Under the pieces are notes generated by a model. The model saw nothing but the letters and a program-made list of their open reading frames with translations, had not been told where the DNA came from and did no database searches. The position numbers and the translations under genes were made by a program. Shown piece by piece: positions 11,951-22,154 of a stretch of 64,000 nucleotides of DNA. The DNA is taken from contig NC_088918.1 in assembly GCF_963576675.1 (NCBI RefSeq), forward strand, positions 30,139,001-30,203,000. Reading direction: 5' to 3'. Source of the stretch: Euphorbia lathyris. Lineage: Eukaryota; Streptophyta; Magnoliopsida; Malpighiales; Euphorbiaceae. Positions within the stretch are counted from its first letter, which is position 1. Each line of letters begins with the position of its first letter.

Positions 11951-12592
11951 ACTATCATTAGTGATGGGGGGGATCCCATTTCTGCAATAAGCAGTTTGAT
12001 ACGTTGCTCCAAAAGTATGGCGTAGCCCATAGGGTCGCAACACCTTACCATCCTCAGACAAGTGGTCAGGTAGAAGTGTCAAACAGAGAGCTAAAACGTA
12101 TTCTTGAGAAAACGGTGGGGAATGCTAGAAAAGATTGGAGTCTTAAACTGGACGATGCTCTGTGGGCATACCGGACAGCATTCAAGACTCCCATAGGAAT
12201 GTCCCCCTACCGTTTAGTTTTCGGGAAATCTTGTCATTTGCCTGTTGAATTAGAGCACAAAGCTTATTGGGCGCTGAAATTTCTAAACTTTGACCCTAAA
12301 CTTTCAGGTGACCTACGGTTAACACAACTACATGAACTGGATCAGTTCTTGATGCACATCCCTCCGGTATGGTTGAGATTATGTTGAATGATGGAACCAC
12401 CCAGAAAGTAAATGGACATCGACTCAAACTTTATCTCGGTAAAGACACTTCGGGTGTCCAAATCCTCCGTCTTCAAGATGATCAGTAAGTTGTCTTCTCC
12501 ACCCTAACTCTTTACACTTGTTCTTTATGATTTGTGATGCAATGTTGGAACTTATTGCATATTTTTAGTGTGAGGAGGAGGGGTAGACAAAC
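11951..12592 (+). mobile_element. Ty3/gypsy integrase fragment embedded antisense in the Sirevirus pol
   Basis: On the + strand, 12004-12387 reads a Ty3/gypsy integrase ([52 protein letters not shown]). The frame continues upstream into the integrase ISDGG motif, shifted within a run of seven G at 11966-11972. Another shift near 12375 leads into the gypsy pol C-terminus (NGHRLKLYL), followed by a purine-rich stretch (about 12569-12580). The copia pol flanks it on the opposite strand, and copia sequence between the protease region and the integrase zinc-binding part (roughly 100 codons) is missing. This is a replacement, not a simple insertion. Confidence 0.85.
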
Positions 12593-13090
12593 TTACAAAA
12601 AAATTGTATAATTGAGACCCCTGACTAGGGAGACTGACTCAATAGTAGGGTTTCCTCTGATAGTACCTAATCCCACTATATTACCCTTTTTGTTGTCTCC
12701 GAAACTTACATTTCCTCCTCGTTTATGCACAAGTGTGATGAACTGAGTTTCATCACCAGTCATATGCCTCGAGCATGCACTGTCAATATAACATAGCTTT
12801 AACTTCTCAGCACATCTCAGGCTCACCTGTAATTTAAACTAGTCATCTTTAGGTACCCAATTCTTTTTGGGTCCTCGTTGGTTAGCATGAACAGGTGAAG
12901 CATCATACTTTATTTTGTGATGGCATACATTTATGGTGTGGCCATCTTTACCACAATAGTCACAAAAAACTACCCTTTGAGTGTATTTCCACTTTTGGTC
13001 AGCACGATGGTGTTGAGCATACCAACACACATTTATGGTGTGTCCTCTTTTTCCACAACAGTCACACCGACTGTTCTGCTGAGTGTATCT
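12593..13090 (-). pseudogene. Sirevirus pol, 5' part: two zinc knuckles and aspartic protease
   Basis: Two CX2CX4HX4C-type knuckles follow in close succession on the - strand: CDCCGKRGHTINVC (about 13070-13030) and CDYCGKDGHTINVC (about 12965-12925). The protease region follows (12826-12593) with the active-site stretch YIDSACSRHMTGD, where copia proteases usually have DSGCSRHMTG. The Gly-to-Ala change at that site would be unusual in a working enzyme. The region is cut off at 12593 by the gypsy fragment. Reading shifts separate it from the gag ORF. Confidence 0.75.
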
Positions 13091-13278
13091 TCTATGCTAA
13101 CCAATACCTTGATACTCAGCGTTTGGATAGAACCTTTTCTTAGCCGATGTACTCAGTACCGGTTCTGTATAGATGTGATGTCCTTTCTCAGCTTCTTAGA
13201 GTCTGATTGGACTTCAGAGACAAACCCGTGCATGATTTTCAAGTTTTCATCTTGCCTGGTATTGTCCTGGAGCAGATG

Positions 13279-14499
13279 TCAGAGGTCACTGAGTTTGACC
13301 TCTTCAATCTCATCACATCGCCTGCTGAGTGCTCTTATTTTCTTATTACACTTTTTGGTCAGTGTATAGAGATCACTCAGGGCATTAACCATTTCATTTC
13401 TGAGCAGAAGAAGAGATGTTACCTCATTGGAGTGTTCCTCTTGGTCAGATTCATCTGAGAGGTCAGCTTGCTCAGATCGGCAGTGGTCAGCAGATTCGTC
13501 AGCCATGAAACATATGTTTGCTGACTCAGTGGCATCAGCTTCTGATGAGGTTGACTCATCACTATCACTCCATGTTGCCAGCATTGCTTTTCTGCTACCT
13601 TTCTTTTCTTTCTTCAGAGTGGGACAGCTTGATTTAATGTGCCCAGTTTGATGGCATTCAAAGCAAGTGACAGGCTTCGAGCTGTCCTTCTTGTATCTGC
13701 TGTCGCTGGACTCAGCTTTGTATTTATCGATTCTTTTGAATGGCCTTTTGCTGTTCTTGTCATTCTTTCTAAACAGCATCTTCATCTTTCTGGTGAACAT
13801 GGCCATCTCCTCATCATCTGATGAGTCAACTTCCATTGAGTCAGCTTTCATGACAAGAGATTCTTGCTTCTTGTCCTCAGACTTTTCTTTAGCCTCAAAA
13901 TTCTTCATGGAGATCTCGTGGGTCAGCAGATATCCAATCAGCTCATCATATTTGTACATGGTCAGGTCTTGAGCTTCTTCCACAGCTGTCTTCTTAGCTT
14001 GCCAGCTCTTGGGGAGACTTCTCAAGATTTTCTTCACCTGTTCTTCTTCTGTGAAGTTCTTGCCGAGTCTCTTAAGCTCATTTATGATGTTGGTGAACCT
14101 TAAGTTCATCTCAGAGATGTCTTCATTTTCGTTCATCTTAAACAGCTCGTATAGTCTCATGTGTTGATTCACCTTGGACTCCTTGACCTTGCTGGTTCCT
14201 TCATAGGTCACTTCTAGCGTCTTCCAGATTTCCTGTGCTGACTCACAACTTGAAATTTTGTTGTACTCTACAGCATCTAACGCACAGTGAAACATATTGA
14301 TAGCCGAAGCATTATTTTGCAATTTTTTAAGGTCATCCTCTGACCACTTAGACTCACTCTTGACAGACTTTACTCCGTCAATAATTTCATAAGGGACAAA
14401 CGGGCCTTGGACTATAGCCAGCCATGCACTCATGTTTGTTGCCTGAATGAAATTTTTCATCCTGTTCTTCCAAAATGTATAATTTGACCCGAAGAACAA
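13279..14499 (-). CDS. Sirevirus gag (UBN2-type) with CCHC zinc knuckle, 5' end unclear
   Basis: An open frame of about 406 codons. The N-terminal FFGSNYTFWKNRM followed by the helical gag domain (residues about 1-190) is the UBN2-type gag of Ty1/copia. A CCHC knuckle CFECHQTGHIKSSC lies near residues 280-293, followed by the acidic, Ser-rich stretch with TWSDSDESTSSE seen in Sireviruses, then a Leu-rich segment that may form a coiled coil at the C-terminus. There is no in-frame ATG between the upstream stop (about 14527) and the conserved FFGSN motif; the first internal ATG (about 14463) would cut the conserved start. The start codon is therefore probably lost. Confidence 0.8.
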   Translation of the reverse strand: MFFGSNYTFWKNRMKNFIQATNMSAWLAIVQGPFVPYEIIDGVKSVKSESKWSEDDLKKLQNNASAINMFHCALDAVEYNKISSCESAQEIWKTLEVTYEGTSKVKESKVNQHMRLYELFKMNENEDISEMNLRFTNIINELKRLGKNFTEEEQVKKILRSLPKSWQAKKTAVEEAQDLTMYKYDELIGYLLTHEISMKNFEAKEKSEDKKQESLVMKADSMEVDSSDDEEMAMFTRKMKMLFRKNDKNSKRPFKRIDKYKAESSDSRYKKDSSKPVTCFECHQTGHIKSSCPTLKKEKKGSRKAMLATWSDSDESTSSEADATESANICFMADESADHCRSEQADLSDESDQEEHSNEVTSLLLLRNEMVNALSDLYTLTKKCNKKIRALSRRCDEIEEVKLSDL

Positions 14500-14631
14500 G
14501 GGAGGCCGATAATAGATAATCCCTTAGAGAGTATTTGTGTTGTTTGATTTCCTGGAAGGAAATGAGTGCTGTTCTCAGCCATTTACAGGGATCAGCTTAA
14601 GATAGTTTTATCTTGAATAGTGAGCTACTGT

Positions 14632-14643
14632 GCTCTGATACCA
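14632..14643 (-). other. primer binding site (initiator tRNA-Met)
   Basis: The - strand reads TGGTATCAGAGC, the standard Ty1/copia site complementary to the 3' end of initiator tRNA-Met, one base inside the 5' LTR end at 14645. Confidence 0.95.
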
Positions 14644-14644
14644 C

Positions 14645-16084
14645 TGGTTGGTCCCGTGTAATGTTATAAGATTAGTTCCAAGGGGGGGGGGGTTAGGAAC
14701 TAATGTAACTTTTTCGCTTAATTATGCTGACTAAATTTAATCCTTTAAATAACTTCACTCAGTTTCAAGTCAGCAAGGCTGAGCACGATGTAAGACAGCT
14801 TTAGTCAGAAGCTGACTAGAACTGTTTCACTTATGAGTTAGGAAATAACACTGTGGTCAGTTTCCAACTCAGCACTCAGATTACTCAGCGTTGGCTTTTA
14901 CAGATTATATACTGAGTAATTTAAGCATGCAACACATACATATATATATATATATATCAAGAGAAGGGTTAGAGATTACTCAGCAGACTTATCCTGGTTC
15001 GGCCTCACCGCCTACGTCCAGTCCCCAGAATTCCTCCGGGCTTTTTCAATCCACTACTGAGCTCTTTAAAGGTAGAGCACAAACCGTTTACAAAGCAATT
15101 GAGTATGCAAGAGTACCGTCCTCTATTCGTCTACTCAATCCTACTAAGCGCTATAACCGAACACTCAGATTTTCTTTACCGCTGAGTACTAAAACCGAGT
15201 ACTCAGCTTCACTCTCTCAACCTTTACAATTGATACAAGATTGTTCTCTCTAAACGAAGAACACTTTAGATGAATACAAATTCACTCTAGACTTTTACAC
15301 AGAGATTGGATTTGGGTGTAAGAACTTGCTTTTTCTAATCAGACAGCTTCTCTTTTAGATCTTTTAACTTAGTGAAGATCTTGCTTGTCTTTTCTCTTTT
15401 TTTTTTAATTCGGTAAAAGATCCAAGTGATGAACTTTTCCTTTTATAGCAAAGTCTGAAGCTTCAATGATTTGAATTCGGACATATCCGTTGAATTCAAA
15501 CGGTCTTCTTTCGTCATTGATAGGTCAGCATTCAGAATTTGCAGGCCAATCCTGTCATCTGAATTTAGCAGGCGTCAGGCTTGCCGATTTCGTCTTCTAG
15601 CGCCAGGTTTGTCTTCTTGCCAATCGCTTGTTGATACATGCGTCTCGAGAAGGTCTCTTGGTGTAATTTCGAGGCTGTTGAATTGTTGCAGACCTGTGTC
15701 GGGCGTTTGTCTTTTAGTCAACGGATCATTGGCGCTGTCCTGATGAACACTCAGCTTGATTGTTCGGCTTTGCCTTCAATCCTTTTCTTTATCTATGCTG
15801 AGTTACATTCTACTCAGCCTCTTCGGTCGGCTTCGCCTTTAAGTGCTATTCTGAAGAAGACTTTTCTTTTATAATGCTGAGTTTGTTTTTCACTCAGTTT
15901 CAGTGGATTATGCTGACTTCGTTCTGTCTTACTTTTAGTTCTTGTTCTCGTTAGTCAATATACTCAACATTGAACAAACACATTAGTACAATTAAACCAA
16001 AGCATTTAAATTTAATTGTCTTAATCATGAGATTAACTTAAATAATTTTGTCAAATCAAAATCTTGTGGAAAGGTGTTTCAACA
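14645..16084 (-). repeat. 5' LTR of the Sirevirus element (complete, 1440 bp)
   Basis: It begins TGGTTGGTCCCG next to the primer binding site and ends GGTGTTTCAACA, giving TG...CA ends in both directions. It contains a (TA)n stretch at 14939-14957 and a poly-G run at 14682-14691. The outer flank AAGTT (16085-16089) is the candidate target duplication; its partner is outside the window. Confidence 0.95.
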
Positions 16085-16391
16085 AAGTTTACCAAGAAAA
16101 AGAAGCCTATAACCAATACCATACAATTCACATAGAGTGGAAAACCTCTCTATCTTATAGAGATGACAAAGGGAATACATGGAGTGTATTCTGGTTTCTT
16201 TCGCGAGGAGATGAGGGGACCAGAAATTAGCTCGTCCCAGTTCCACCGTCGGAGGGCCGAAGCCTCTTAGTGTCGGGCTGCATCCACCACTGGATCTACA
16301 CACGACTTTTCTTCTTAACTCTCATGTTATATACACCAATTCATGTATTATTATTATTATTATTTATTATTATTATTATGTTTATAAAACA
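16085..16391. other. intergenic stretch without recognised feature
   Basis: Flanking DNA of the Sirevirus. It ends in an (ATT)n microsatellite around 16345-16380. I see no coding or terminal-repeat signal. Confidence 0.5.
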
Positions 16392-16728
16392 GGAATGTAT
16401 CAATATAGGTTTAAGGTTTTTGGGGAAGTATCAATTTAGGTTTCACGTACAAAATAACATCGATGTAGGCTTAATGTTTAAAAAATAGTACCAATTTAGG
16501 CCTCGATAACGAAATGTGACACGTCATTCATATTAATCTGTTGAGTTCTGATTTCTCTCTTCACGTACAATTGACAGAACTTAAAGGAGTAATATGAATG
16601 ACGTCTTATGATCCATTATTGAGGTCTAAATTTGTACTATTTTTTAAACGTTAAGTCTACATTGATGCTATTTTATACGTGAAGCCTAAATTGATATTTT
16701 TCCAAAAATCTTATTTTGATACCTTATC

Positions 16729-16729
<1 letters not shown>
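16392..16729. mobile_element. foldback (MULE-like) MITE, family 1
   Basis: The left arm (16392-16505) and the inverted right arm (about 16610-16729) match over more than 110 bp, with the outer end of the right arm reading GGATAAGGTATCAAAATA on the - strand. The unit 'TATCAATTTAGG...ACGTA' recurs within the arms. The same terminal sequence bounds the element at 17177-18068. No target duplication is visible; the right flank is the (TTA)n microsatellite 16731-16776. Confidence 0.75.
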
Positions 16730-16777
<48 letters not shown>

Positions 16778-17099
16778 CCACCAAGTAAGTGATCTAGATA
16801 GTAAAGATAATGGAATTGCGAATGTAATTGTGATTAAAATATTTGGTGGAGTATTGCTTCCCGAGATCAACTATGTTCGAATCCAAATTAGGGTTCATTT
16901 GATTTGCCTGATGTTTGCTATTTTTGTTACAGTTTGTTGTTTGCTGTTGGAAAAACATAGATTCTCTGATTTTGGAGAAAAGCAACAATACTTCTCTAAC
17001 CAACATGACTGGTCTTAGGCATAGATCAGAAGTGCGACCACCTAGGGTCCATGACTAAAAATGGCCCATTATATATATATACATATATATATATATATA
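16730..17099. repeat. (TTA)n microsatellite and short unannotated stretch before the hAT element
   Basis: An imperfect-free run of TTA (about 46 bp, 16731-16776) is followed by about 320 bp of AT-rich sequence and a TA-rich stretch. No gene is evident. Confidence 0.6.
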
Positions 17100-18638
17100 C
17101 AGTGGCGGAACCAGGACCTCGGATGATTCGGGGCTCAAATATATCAGTAAAAGAAATTTCAAAACGTAAAAAAAAAGGATAAGGTATCAAAATAGGTCTA
17201 AGGTTTTTTGGAAAGTACCAATTTAGGCTCAACATTCAAAATAGCACCAATATAGGCTTAACGTTTACAATATAATATCAATTTAGGCTTAACGTTTATA
17301 ATATAGCATCAATTTAGGCCCCACGCACAAAATAGCACTAATATAGGCTTAACGTTTACAAAATAATACGAATTTAAGCTTAACGTTTACAAAATGTATC
17401 CAATTTAAACTAAACGTCACAATTAAATTAACCATATTATATTCTTTTCCTATTAACTTTATATGTTATCTTTTTATTTAGTTCTATTTTCTTATTTATT
17501 ATAATACAATTATTTAGTATTCTTGTCCATTAAAACCTTACATTTGTTTTTCATCAACCATTCCATGATTCCTAAATTTCATGGCTCATGTAAAATAATA
17601 TTGATACATGTCAGTGTTCGAAAGATTGTGGATATTCAATTACTTTTAGTTTGCATATATTACATGAGCAATGCAATTTATTAGTCATGGAATCATTGAT
17701 GAAAAACGAATATAAGATTTTAATGGGCAAGAATACTAATTAATTGTATTATAATAAATAAGAATATACAACTAAATAAAAAGATAACATATAAAGTTAA
17801 TAGAGAGAAAGAATATAATATGATTAATTTAATTATGACATTTAGCTTAAATTGTATATATTTTGTAAAACGTTAAGCTTAAATTTGTATTATTTTGTAA
17901 ACGTTAAGCCTATATTGGTGCTATTTTATACGTGAGGCCTAAATTGATGCTATATAGCCTAAATTGATATTATGTTGTAAACGTTAAGCCTATATTGGTG
18001 CTATTTTGACCGTTGAGCCTAAATTGGTACTTTCCCAAAAACCTTAGGCCTATTTTGATACATTATCCAAAAAAAAATCAAAAATAACTATGCGGTTGAC
18101 GATAAATTTTCAAAATCCAGCCCGTTAGGACTGGGCAATTTTTTTTAGCTTACAACGCATTAAAACTGTAAAAATGTTATCATTTTTTTTTAGAAACTAG
18201 CATTGAACTAATAGAAAATTAAACATGTTTACTTTTTTTAATGGTAAAAACGTAATAAAAATGAATATTAAATATGTCTACTTTTTTTTAATGGTAAAGA
18301 CATTAAAAATGAATTCAAAAGTGTTATCAAAATAAAAATAAAGAGTCAATTTAAATTAATTAATAATGGTAACATGTTTTTATAATTATTGAAAAATAAA
18401 ATAAAAATAAATAAAAACTTTTAAACAAAATGAGATCAAAGGGAATCAAACATAAGACTTCTCAAATAGAAGTAAACATGCTTAACCATCTCATCTAGCT
18501 TTAAACATTGAAATAATACTTCATATATTCAATATAATTCTATCCAAAATATTATCAGACACCATTACTAAAAATAAATTTCTCAATTCTCCGGCCGCCT
18601 GCTCGGGCTCGAACCCCCTAACCCCCCCTAGGTTCTGC

Positions 18639-18641
<3 letters not shown>
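17100..18641. mobile_element. hAT-like non-autonomous element carrying a nested foldback
   Basis: The left end CAGTGGCGGAACCAGG (from 17100) matches the reverse complement of the right end (CCTAGGTTCTGCCC, 18627-18640) in its core. CAGTGGCGGA is also the terminus of the well-supported hAT element at 26471-27170. It is flanked on both sides by TA repeat, so the 8-bp duplication (TATATATA) cannot be proven and the last bases of the right end are eroded. A foldback element sits at 17177-18068. No transposase is present. Confidence 0.6.
17177..18068. mobile_element. long foldback (MULE-like) element, family 1
   Basis: The 892-bp element is almost entirely an inverted repeat: arms of over 300 bp start GGATAAGGTATCAAAATAGG and pair with the far end around a centre near 17620. 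Within each arm the motif AATTTAGGCTTAACGTTTAC is repeated in tandem with a period near 40 bp. Exactly nine A flank each side (17168-17176 and 18069-18077), matching the 9-bp duplication of Mutator-like elements, although a homopolymer is weak proof. Confidence 0.8.

Positions 18642-18699
<58 letters not shown>
18641..18699. repeat. (AT)n microsatellite, about 29 units
   Basis: An uninterrupted AT dinucleotide run immediately after the hAT-like right end. The left end of that element also abuts TA repeat, so the original target was a TA tract. Confidence 0.95.
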
Positions 18700-18702
<3 letters not shown>

Positions 18703-19499
18703 AATTATTATTATTATAAATGTATTAATGCAATCCAAACCTAAAAAGGACATAAATAATATGAAAATTCAGGTTTAAAATTTGTTTATCATCTATTGGA
18801 ATACATTTTACCTTTTACGTACAATTGTTTGGACCGACTCTACTAACCGAACACCCTAAAAATCTCAATATTAAAATTTTAATATGAAAAGGTAAATAAG
18901 AATAGGAAATTGAATAAACAACTAACTGAATTGGAGCGATATAAAAATATCATAAATTAGCTTACCTATAATAAATTAAATCTCTCTAATTCATGCTCGT
19001 TTCTATCTTTAATTTTTAAGTTCCTAAACTTTTAAGTTTTTAATGATTAAGCTTCTTATCTTTAATTTTACATACATTGAGCTTTTTACTAATATTTTAG
19101 TTAACAAAGTCGTTAATGAGAGACTTAATGTATGTAAAATTAAAGATAAAAAAACTTAATCCTTAAAGCTATATGAGAGTTTAGGTAATGTTATCAGAAC
19201 CGGACCGGACATCAAACCAGATTGGTAACTGGGTCACGGGTTACTTGGTCGGATCGGATGGCTCGGATTGGTCGAACCGGATGACGTAATAAATAAATAA
19301 ATAATATTTATATATATTAAATATATATAACTAATTTAAAATTATTTTTATACATTATATATATCCAAAATAAATTATAAACAACATTTGGTTTGTTATT
19401 TTTTTTGTTAATTTGAGTCTTAAATATATGACAAATAATTAAGTTCAGAATAAATTGAAATATATCAACGTATTCTATGTCATGAGATCTTTTTAAAAA
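18700..19499. other. AT-rich intergenic DNA with a short inverted repeat
   Basis: No gene is seen. At about 19031-19180, TTTAAG...ATTAAGCTTCTTATCTTTAATTTTACATACATT pairs with the inverted sequence at 19123-19175, forming an imperfect 45-50 bp stem: a small MITE relic. The stretch at 19195-19285, rich in CCGG and GGTCGG motifs, resembles a transposon terminus, but I could not find its partner. Confidence 0.5.
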
Positions 19500-20686
19500 T
19501 ATATTATAAACTCGAAACGGACAAGTAATGAATGAGAAGTTGATGCTCAAAGTGAACGACTTAAAATGGTTTGGAAGAAGATAAAGGGAAACTAAGCATT
19601 CACATCCCACATAGGAAAGAAAGTAGAAACTTAACTAGTTTATAAGCAAATGATATTTACAAGCCTTTAACTAATTACTAGGAAAAAGGCTCTCTCATGC
19701 GTAGGGGGTGCAATCGATTCACTGTCGGGTTGGGGGTGCACCCGCATGACGTGGGCGACGCGTATACCGCACACTAATAAGGAGGTCCCTTAGCTTGACC
19801 ACTTTTGCTATGTAATAAGGTAAGGGACCTTATTACGCGACGTGGGCGGTTTAAAATAAACTTAACGTAATAAGGTCCCTTAGCTTGACCACTTTTTAAG
19901 CTAAAATAAACTTAGAGATTAATAAGGGGTGTATTTATAGTCCTAAGGTTAATTGATTAATTACAAACTTAATTCAAAACTAATTTAATTATAAATAAAT
20001 ACCAAAAAGAATTATATTATACAATTAATTATAGTTTGATTACCTTACCAAAAAAAAATTATAGTTTGATTAAATTTAATTATCCAACTAAAATAAATTA
20101 TACCAAATAATAAAGCGACGTATTAATTTAATTAATTATTTATCGAATGTAATTCTATTAATTTATAAATCAATTAATTACATTATGCAAACTAATTAAT
20201 CAGTTACATATTCAATCTCTAACTCCATTAATTGATTCCCGTGATACAAAGTAACAATTAACCAATTAATTTAAGCACTAATTAATTACATTGACATTTT
20301 ACTATCAATAAATTAATTAATTTCATCTCTCCAATGTCCAGTTCTATAAGCTTCAACTCAAATGTTCTATGTGCACGATCATGTGTCTGTCCTTAGTTGG
20401 CAGTGGCTCACAGTCCACAGAGTATTAGCGGTCTAAAGATACAGAGACCTTCTAGTTATTGGTATTAGTCCCTAGCCGACACCTCCTTCCTCCCCGCTCT
20501 CTCATCATTCTTAATTCATGGATCATCATATCTTCTTGTGGTAAGCGTTGATATAGTTGATTCGTGACCCATAATACTATCTAAGTTCCTTCTTTTACTA
20601 CAATCAATTTAAATGAGTTACACTGTAGGAGAGGTAACCCATGAACTCATAGTTATATTCAAATTATTTGTGTTATAATCCCAACA
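19500..20686 (-). mobile_element. probable LTR or LARD-like retrotransposon remnant
   Basis: On the - strand the block begins TGTTGGGATTATAACACAAA at 20686, a typical copia LTR start. It continues through a moderately GC-rich LTR-like region with a short internal duplication (TAATAAGGTCCCTTAGCTTGACCAC around 19780-19895). The left limit is a guess and no second LTR or coding domain is in reach. Confidence 0.35.
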
Positions 20687-22038
20687 TGATACTAGTGCTG
20701 TTTTGCTTATATTCCGTCTGTAATGATCCATTTTTTTTATTATATAGTGTATTTGAATGCTAGAAAATAATTAAAAATATTATTTTTCATTTTATGTGCG
20801 TCAAAATGTGCTTTTGAGACTGTTTAGGGTATGTTTCCGGTGTAAAATTGCCTTTAGACACTACTTTTTAGTCCTTGTACCATTCTCGTTAGAGAATTTG
20901 TGATGCAAAACCTTAACATTTGTTCGTCGTATGCGTAAACAGACCAGACCAACAAAACCAGAGACCTTAAAAACCATAGATGGAAATTTTTCTAGTCGCC
21001 AAAATGTGTTATAGGTGGCGAGTGGCACCCATGCGCCGCCTTCAAGCACGACGAGCTAGACTAAGCATTTGACGTGCATGGAACGTGATCAGCTCGTTGT
21101 TGGCCTCCTATCGGCAGCCCTCGGCTACCAATTTTTCATAGTCCCCTGTTTTGCATGTTTTCTGATTTTTAGTGAGTTTTATTTAATTTGTGGACAAACA
21201 TAACCTTGTATTTTTTTTTTACTGCCGGTCAGGTTCAGTGGCGGAAACTGAAGGTTGATTTTCTCAAATGCAATGTTGATTGGGCCGTATTCAACGCTGC
21301 TGCGGTTTGTGGTCTTAGGGCAATATTATTCAAGAAATTCACGAGCCAAAAATCATAAAAACACTCGCCCTTAGTTCTAATCTTCTTTGGATAATCTCTA
21401 AAAATGCAAAGCAAGTTGAATTCCAGACGGAGTAGTTGATGGCGTAAACTCCAGCAACTCTGATTTCTCAGAGTTGTCAGAGATAAATATATGATTGGAC
21501 TTTAACTATAAGCTCGAGTTTTTAGTTCAAACGGTTTCATGACATGGTACTAGAGCTTCTAGGACCAAACAGTCGAGGGTTCGACTCCTGGCAACCTCAT
21601 TAATGTGTTGATATAATCATTAACGACCTTGATCATTCATGTTGCATAACTACTTTAGTAATCATATGGACCTAATGACCGAATAAATTTGATCCTTAAA
21701 ATTAGGTTTAACCTTAAAATTGCTTTGAATCTCAATCCTAGAATTCTAATAAACTTAGATCTAACGATAAATGATCAAAATTCATTTGTTCATTAACATC
21801 CATGTCAACACTACTTTATAAACCTGACAAATATATGATAAACCTTTTGCATTGAAATCAACATAAGAAAATTTCTACTTTGCATATGAAGTAATATATC
21901 TAAAACATGAAAGAGAAGTAATACATATATATATATATATACACACATTTAATGCCATTTGTTTTGGTACAACCGATCAAAATCTATAGTTTTTACTTAA
22001 TTGATTTATTTTTCCGGTGGCAATTAATATCCCCTTCC
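20687..22038. other. intergenic DNA upstream of GDSL gene 1; includes a tRNA-like motif
   Basis: No coding region is supported. Around 21545-21600 there is TGGTACTAGAGC followed about 25 bp later by GGTTCGACTCC, a match to a B-box. This looks like a decayed retroelement leader or tRNA-derived SINE, not a tRNA gene, because no cloverleaf can be built. Confidence 0.4.
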
Positions 22039-22046
22039 TATATATA
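22039..22046 (+). promoter_or_regulatory. candidate TATA box of GDSL gene 1
   Basis: TATATATA lies 109 bp upstream of the chosen ATG (22155), a plausible spacing for a plant core promoter with a leader of about 80 bp. It is AT-rich by context, so it remains a candidate. Confidence 0.4.
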
Positions 22047-22154
22047 CATACAAGTCTTGAAGCAAACATGCAATTACAAACAAAGCATTGTTTGTTTGCA
22101 CATAAAATATCAAACAAGTTAACGTTTGATTTGAGTATATCAACCAAACACAAC

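Larger units (their letters stand above)
1..16084 (-). mobile_element. Sirevirus-type Ty1/copia retrotransposon, nested and broken
   Basis: Order on the - strand: 5' LTR (14645-16084), primer binding site, gag, protease, integrase, RT, RNase H, envelope-like ORF, polypurine tract, then the 3' LTR, which runs off the left edge. The domain order protease-integrase-RT-RNase H defines Ty1/copia. The gag followed by Asp/Ser-rich sequence, and the extra ORF after RNase H, are typical of the Sirevirus group. The two LTRs align over 293 bp without gaps and with about four mismatches by eye, so the insertion is young. Without the two foreign inserts the element would be about 11-12 kb. Several frameshifts and stops make it non-autonomous. 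Confidence 0.9.

Noticed and set aside
12895..13972. Several + strand ORFs antisense to Sirevirus gag and zinc knuckles
   Set aside because: They are mirror frames of the clearly coding - strand; their Ser/Phe-rich translations follow from the antisense of Lys/Glu/Asp-rich gag.
16048..16230. Small + strand ORF across the right LTR boundary
   Set aside because: It begins inside the LTR, resembles no family, and spans a retrotransposon junction; a chance frame.
16731..16776. CRISPR-like or satellite array
   Set aside because: It is a simple TTA microsatellite; a plant nuclear genome is not expected to have CRISPR arrays.
21545..21600. tRNA gene
   Set aside because: Only box-like motifs are present; no cloverleaf or acceptor stem can be formed.
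22017..22154. Upstream in-frame start for GDSL gene 1 (46 extra residues)
   Set aside because: It would bury the signal peptide, lies within 25 bp of the TATA-like element and is not seen in the paralogue.
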